NCBI GenBank assembly: GCA_029582155.1
Contig: CM055899.1
Coordinates: 82,402,556 to 82,466,555 of the forward strand
Length of the DNA: 64,000 nucleotides
Direction: 5' to 3'
Source: Panopea generosa
Lineage: Eukaryota; Mollusca; Bivalvia; Adapedonta; Hiatellidae
Part shown: piece by piece, positions 58,971-64,000 of the stretch
Numbering within the stretch: position 1 is the stretch's first letter
How the letters are laid out: each line of letters begins with the position of its first letter
Position numbers and translations under genes: made by a program
Notes under the pieces: generated by a model
Databases searched by the model: none
The model's input: the letters and a program-made list of their open reading frames with translations, nothing else
What the model was told of the DNA's origin: nothing

Positions 58971-61900
58971 ACTGAGACTATATATCTTATATTAGTTTAT
59001 GAAATGCACCGGGAAAGCTTCTTTTATATTACAACTTTAATATGTATTGATATGATTTATGCTGTTGGATACACACTCTTTGCCTTGAATACTATATATG
59101 AAATATGCTCTATTGTATTATGTAGAAATTGAATTTTTTCTATATACACTATAATACAAACCAAACCAAGACAATCATAATGCTCTTAGTCTTAATAATA
59201 ATCCATCCCTCAACTTGGATTATCAGTTAAAAATAATTAATTACACTAAATTTACAAGAATAACTAAACACTTCAGAAAAAACAACAACATTGTTTTAGT
59301 ATTAAAAGTGAAAATACAAGCAAAACTAGTATATGAGTGTGTTTAAATAATATGATAATTTCTATAATTATATCATAGTATTTTAAACCACTTCATGACA
59401 AGTAGTATACATACTTTATGTTATAGGTTATAAATAAGGCATAATGCTGATGTTCTCTCTACACTATACTGAATGATGTTTTGAAGTATTTTCAAAAAAC
59501 TATTTAATAATTGTTACATTTATCTAATATAAAATATATATAGTAACCTCTATTTTATTATTTAAGTATTCAGTATAGTATGGCAATGGGTTGTGAAACA
59601 ACATATGTGTGGAATTGTATACATTTGTTTTAATTCACGGCAAGATAAGAGCATGATGAAAGCAAACAACATAGTGCGTGAATTGCAACACGGGGGGTAG
59701 CTGCTTGCAATACATGATTGAATAGATACTGACATTAGCAAAACACCAAAGCACATTTTATGATCGTAAACCGAAACTGATTTGCCATACTGATTAAATA
59801 AATTAGGATAGTGGGATAAACTATTGATTGAGTGACTTGAAAATGTATTTAAATAACTTGATGAAACATAACTGAACAAGCACTATCGTCGTGGGTATGG
59901 GAATTTACTGAGGTTGTCTCCACCGAGAGTTAATTGATCCCTTGTCCGAATGAATCCGTACCTGTGAATATTAGTCGCATTTGTTATTGATGTAATGCTA
60001 CTTGTTTAAGAAAAATATTTTAAAACCTACCCAAAAACCTATGATTTTATATTCAATTAAGTATTAAGGCATCGTGAGTAATTCTATAGTTTAATAAACA
60101 AATCGATCAATATAACATGAAAAGAAAAATAGGTATAAACGATTATGCGTGAATAACTTATTCTTACATTTAAAAATATGTATTACTATGAAGATATAAC
60201 TGAAAGTTGTGAGCCTTAGTTTATAGCAACGTCGAACATATTTAGAAATAATGGTACTGCGAACGACCCATTAAGACGACTAAAAGCACATTTACAGTTT
60301 CCAATTATTATCGCTTATAGCGCACTGTGTCATTCACTTTTCATACTCAATACAGAGTGTAGTATTTGGTTCTCTTTTGCAGTTCTGATGTATTCATTTA
60401 TGGCAAACGGCTATATAAACATATTATTTTGTAATTTATATATTTAGAAATCAAACCTATCATATAATAATTTACTTTTTGAAATATATTAATGCGTGCA
60501 TAGTGCATGTCCTATTCTGCATCGTGCTTAAATAATGTTATTTCTAGGATTATTCAGTGAAATGAAAACTATTATTATGATGAGAATTGCAATGAATAAA
60601 ACATAATAACTATAATTTATATCAGTTTAATTTCAAATCTGTAAAAGGAAGCTTAATATAAGAAATGTTCGAGGTTAATGCCGCCTTCACAGTATTTATC
60701 GTTTCCACGAATACAGTGAATTGCATTTAATCAAATATTAAAGCACAATAATCTTCAGACAAAAGGAATACAACAAAATGAATTCGTTCCTTTAAATTCT
60801 TTGTTATTTTATTCTATATCGCAGTGCCACATCAATAGACTCAGGTTTGATGTAGACACCGTCAAGTAACAAACTCCTGTGGGTGTGATGTCTGGCAACA
60901 GCCACGCTATTTCAATCCTTAAAACCATTTGTATATATGTGAAAAAAATCCTGTAAAACGAATTGATTTCATTACTTTACTTTGATAAAAATAGTGTTAT
61001 GTCTCTGAATTCCATTTCAAAAGTCAAACATAATGCCATTTTCATAGTGAAATGTGTGATTTTTATTTTTAGATTTAAAAAGAGATAAAGTTTAATTTTG
61101 GCTTTGGAAAATGTTGATTCTATGCGGTAAGGGTGGTGCCAAACTGGACTTGAAACAGTCTATCATTTAAAAATATTTAATAGTTACTAAACGATCTAAA
61201 AGTCCCATATTATGAATATCTTTCATAATACCATCCTTCCATAGATAGCATTTATGTACTGTTTTTAAGTTCTCGGAAAAAAGCCCATTGTCAATTCAAA
61301 ATAATACGGTCTGTTGTACCTCTTTGGCCTTGGAATTCACTTTGATAATAAGTAATGAAGTCGTTTGATTTCTAGAATTAAACGAGGCGCGACCATTTAG
61401 CATATGTTCCACGGTTTAACAAACACAACTTGTCATAGCAAGTGTACGATAATACAACATCTTGGAGTTTCAATGCGATAGCGCTGAGAGGGATGTTTAT
61501 ATTACAATGTAACAAGAATGAAATCGTCGCCAGATAATTGTTCACCCCTAGAACAATTATACATGTAGTATAGTTCATTATAGTTTTTTTAAATGATATT
61601 TAACAGTTTTCAACATTATTTTTATAATATAAATCATATCAAATTTATTGATTTAAACTCTCTTTATTTCCTCCCTTAATGAGATTATGAACATGGAAGG
61701 TTAACAAAACAATATGAGATGTACACATTATACAGCATTCAATGTGAACAAGTATATATGTTTACAGGGAAAATGTTTTATGAATGCAATTATAGTATAT
61801 TTATTTTAAATAAAAGTAATAATTATCATGATAATATGGTAACAGATTAAATTGTATTGTTCTAATTGAATTATTCATGTTCAAAATTGAAACAATTATG

Positions 61901-63618
61901 TTTTGCAACTTACTAGTAATCAATTTGTCAAACTTTTTTAGTTACGTCCTAAGTTTATACCACAGTCGAGCACTTTTGTAAAAGCCATGCCATACCTTGA
62001 GATCAGCTTCATTTTCTGATAATAATCATTTATATAATTATAAAATATTTTATTCATTGTTATTCCGTTTTATTTACGTTTTTAATGAATGTATATACAT
62101 CTGTTCAAAAACACGAATACATGCACATTTTGTCATACGTTTGGAAAATTTTATGAGTTACTGACTGATGAGAGACTATCGCAGAATATCACTAAAAGTA
62201 CTACTGAAAATAGACACACTTTATATAAGTTTATATAATGAAAATACATAGAATCAATTATTGCATATTAATGATTTAGTAGTCTAGATGCAGTATTACA
62301 TTATTGCAGTACAAATGTCAACGCAAAGCAGCGGCTAGTTAGTTTTTGTCAGCATACAGGCAACGGCTTCGCCTGGAAAATCTACCAAAGTGAAAATGGT
62401 TTACAAGTGAAAAACTACGTTCCGGTTTGTAGAAGCTGACAATTTATACGGAGGATCATTGATTAATGCCATGATCATGCATCGTCTTGTTAATGTATTA
62501 GACAGTTCGGGCCATACTAAAATCAGATTTAGACAGACTGCGCTGATTAAGTCAATAAAATCCTTATATCGTCTAATCATTGATTAAATGTATGTGCAGT
62601 TTTATTTCAATAATATGAATAACACAATAAGATTTTTTTAAGCGTTAACTGAAATGAATAAAATGGTAATTCATGTATAAAATTTAATGTTTTGTGATCT
62701 TTTCCAGTTGCATCGGCAGTGTCTAAATATATATAATGGATACTCGCTATAAAGGTGACTATTTATTACGAGATTCAGTTTGTCTTACTAATATTGAGAG
62801 GAATATTGACCTATTATAAAGATCTACGCAACAAACCATTTGCGTTGATTGGCGAAAAATAACAAAATTAAAATTAATTGTTTTATAGTCGTTTATAAAC
62901 GTGTTCTAAGATCATTAATGACTATAAACTTAACTGTGTTATAATGGTTTGTCATTAAGAATAGTTAAAGTTGAAATGTATTCTTTTGTTTCACAGCCTT
63001 ATGTATTGTTGGCAGTTAACTTTTTGACAATTTTTACTTTTTGTGCATTATGTTATATTCTCTCGATGACTCTTTATAATTTATAAAACGTTATAAAATT
63101 GATACTGATATAAATATAGTGGAAGTAATAAAAAAAAAAAATGTTATTTATTTATATTCGTATCAACTTAATCGTGAACAGGTTTCTTCTTTTTATGAAA
63201 ATGTTCAGTTTGTTTTTGCGCCAGTTCGCAGATGTTGATGGAATTAAAAAAAAACATGTTACAAGTGTTGATTTCTAATTATGTTTTCTCTATTCCTTAG
63301 CACGATTATCTTGCAATTGAACACATATTATCAAGGGCTGCAATTAAAACGCAGACACGTATAGACATGTTTAAGAGATCATATGGAGTATATACGTGTG
63401 TTTAGTAGGGATATTTTGATACATAACTAATCCATTTATCAACAGAATCTTGGATGTTTTACACGTTTTATACCAACGTAATTAAGACTCAACTATACAC
63501 CGCTATCTGTTTTGAATTTGAAGAACGTAATATATATTTTATATTTATCAACCACTTTGTTAATAAACTTGTGTAAGACGATGGACATGCTGTGTCATCA
63601 TACAATATATGTTTACTT
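58971..63618. other. no further exon recognised; probably intron or intergenic
   Basis: If the exon at 63621-64000 is real, its intron starts at 63620 and runs leftward through this stretch. I could not recognise the next exon. A minus-strand stretch near 60800-60900 is open for about 35 codons and protein-like (RSLLLDGVYIKPESIDVALR) but too short and unflanked to call. Confidence 0.4.
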
Positions 63619-63620
63619 AC

Positions 63621-64000
63621 ATGGCGACAAGTCTTGTCCGGCTGGTACCGTACTTGTCCATGAATATCCCAAGTGGCAGCATTAGCATGTTTCTTAATAT
63701 GACCACCAACGAAATGACCAGCTCTAACTGGTCATCTTGTTCATTACAAAGTAAATCCGTCAAATTTGTATTGGCATTTGGTCGAATCATTACTGTATCA
63801 ATACCATCGAACTGTTCAGCTGGTGTACTTGTAATCAGCGATAATTCATTGATAGGTATTTCTTTAAGAACCTTCTTGTAAAAACATTTGAATCTCTTGC
63901 CATTTTCGTGCACCACTACAGGATTATTGTCTCCGTGTTCTGAGTAGTACACATCCTTGAGAGCGGAACCCTGGAAGTTACTCGTACCATTACAGTAGTT
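63621..64000 (-). CDS. partial exon, SLC43-like major-facilitator transporter
   Basis: The minus-strand frame is open from the window edge (codon at 64000-63998) to 63621 without a stop, about 126 codons. It ends at CGCCAT followed by GTAAGT (63620-63615), a consensus splice donor. The C-terminal part reads VISLVVILRNMLMLPLGIFM and then DKYGTSRTRLVAM. This is a membrane segment followed by the loop signature of the major-facilitator superfamily (G-x-x-x-D-[KR]-[YF]-G-x-x-x-x-R) between the second and third helices. PLGIFMDKYGT with R-L after it is typical of SLC43 members, which carry large neutral amino acids or nucleobases across the plasma membrane. The stretch before it (NYCNGTSNF at the window edge through CNEQDDQLELV) would be the large first extracellular loop, with a possible N-glycosylation site. 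Family level is fairly sure, substrate is not. Confidence 0.7.

Noticed and set aside
60800..60900. Minus-strand protein-like stretch (RSLLLDGVYIKPESIDVALR)
   Set aside because: Only about 35 codons, no splice signals, no match to the SLC43 family order expected to the left of the exon at 63621.

Overview
This window is AT-rich, gene-poor nuclear DNA from an animal. Split non-LTR retrotransposons with FADD-type reverse transcriptases, Tc1/mariner relics, tRNA-derived SINEs, many minisatellites and a GT-AG-type coding exon all point to a metazoan. The repeat types look most like a mollusc, probably a bivalve; that is inference from family resemblance and codon-level motifs, not a database match. 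No bacterial-style operon, CRISPR array, phage or virus was seen.

Only one piece of a host gene is well supported: the minus-strand exon at 63621-64000, which runs off the right edge and resembles the SLC43 branch of major-facilitator transporters. Most other long open frames lie inside tandem repeats. They stay open because of the repeat period and are not genes.

Layout. 1-6.1 kb: unannotated DNA, a 23-bp minisatellite, a tRNA-derived SINE and a 41-bp minisatellite. 6.66-8.08 kb: a 5'-truncated, frameshifted LINE. 9.7-10.5 kb: an inverted repeat with a 549-bp spacer. 11.0-11.7 kb: a SINE next to a 445-bp TIR element. 13.4-18.4 kb: a 5-kb satellite of 39-bp units with 468- and 1014-bp higher-order shifts. 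18.4-19.4 kb: copy 1 of an old duplication whose copy 2 lies at 49.7-52.5 kb. 20.8-24.1 kb: a SINE, a GC-rich 50-bp minisatellite, a mariner relic and a foldback. 26.4-27.6 kb: an (AT)n run, a SINE and a decayed exon-like segment. 31.1-33.1 kb: two 28-bp arrays. 33.9-35.7 kb: a diverged local duplication. 39.89-41.07 kb: an internally deleted Tc1-like element with clear TIRs and TA target site. 44.5-45.6 kb: a LINE tail, a SINE and a degenerate triplicate. 47.5 and 52.7 kb: 33-bp and 29-bp minisatellites. 49.7-52.5 kb: duplication copy 2, split by a 1.85-kb minus-strand LINE with a 9-bp target-site duplication. 54.5-57.3 kb: SINEs and a LINE 3' fragment that itself carries a SINE. 58.6 kb: a 75-bp minisatellite. 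59-63.6 kb: probable intron or intergenic DNA beside the SLC43-like exon.

The most informative observations are evolutionary. Copy 1 of the duplication preserves the empty site of the LINE in copy 2. A SINE sits in a LINE tail with a matching target duplication. A short segment beside the 39-bp satellite is inverted between the two duplication copies. I did not find a convincing new biochemical system.
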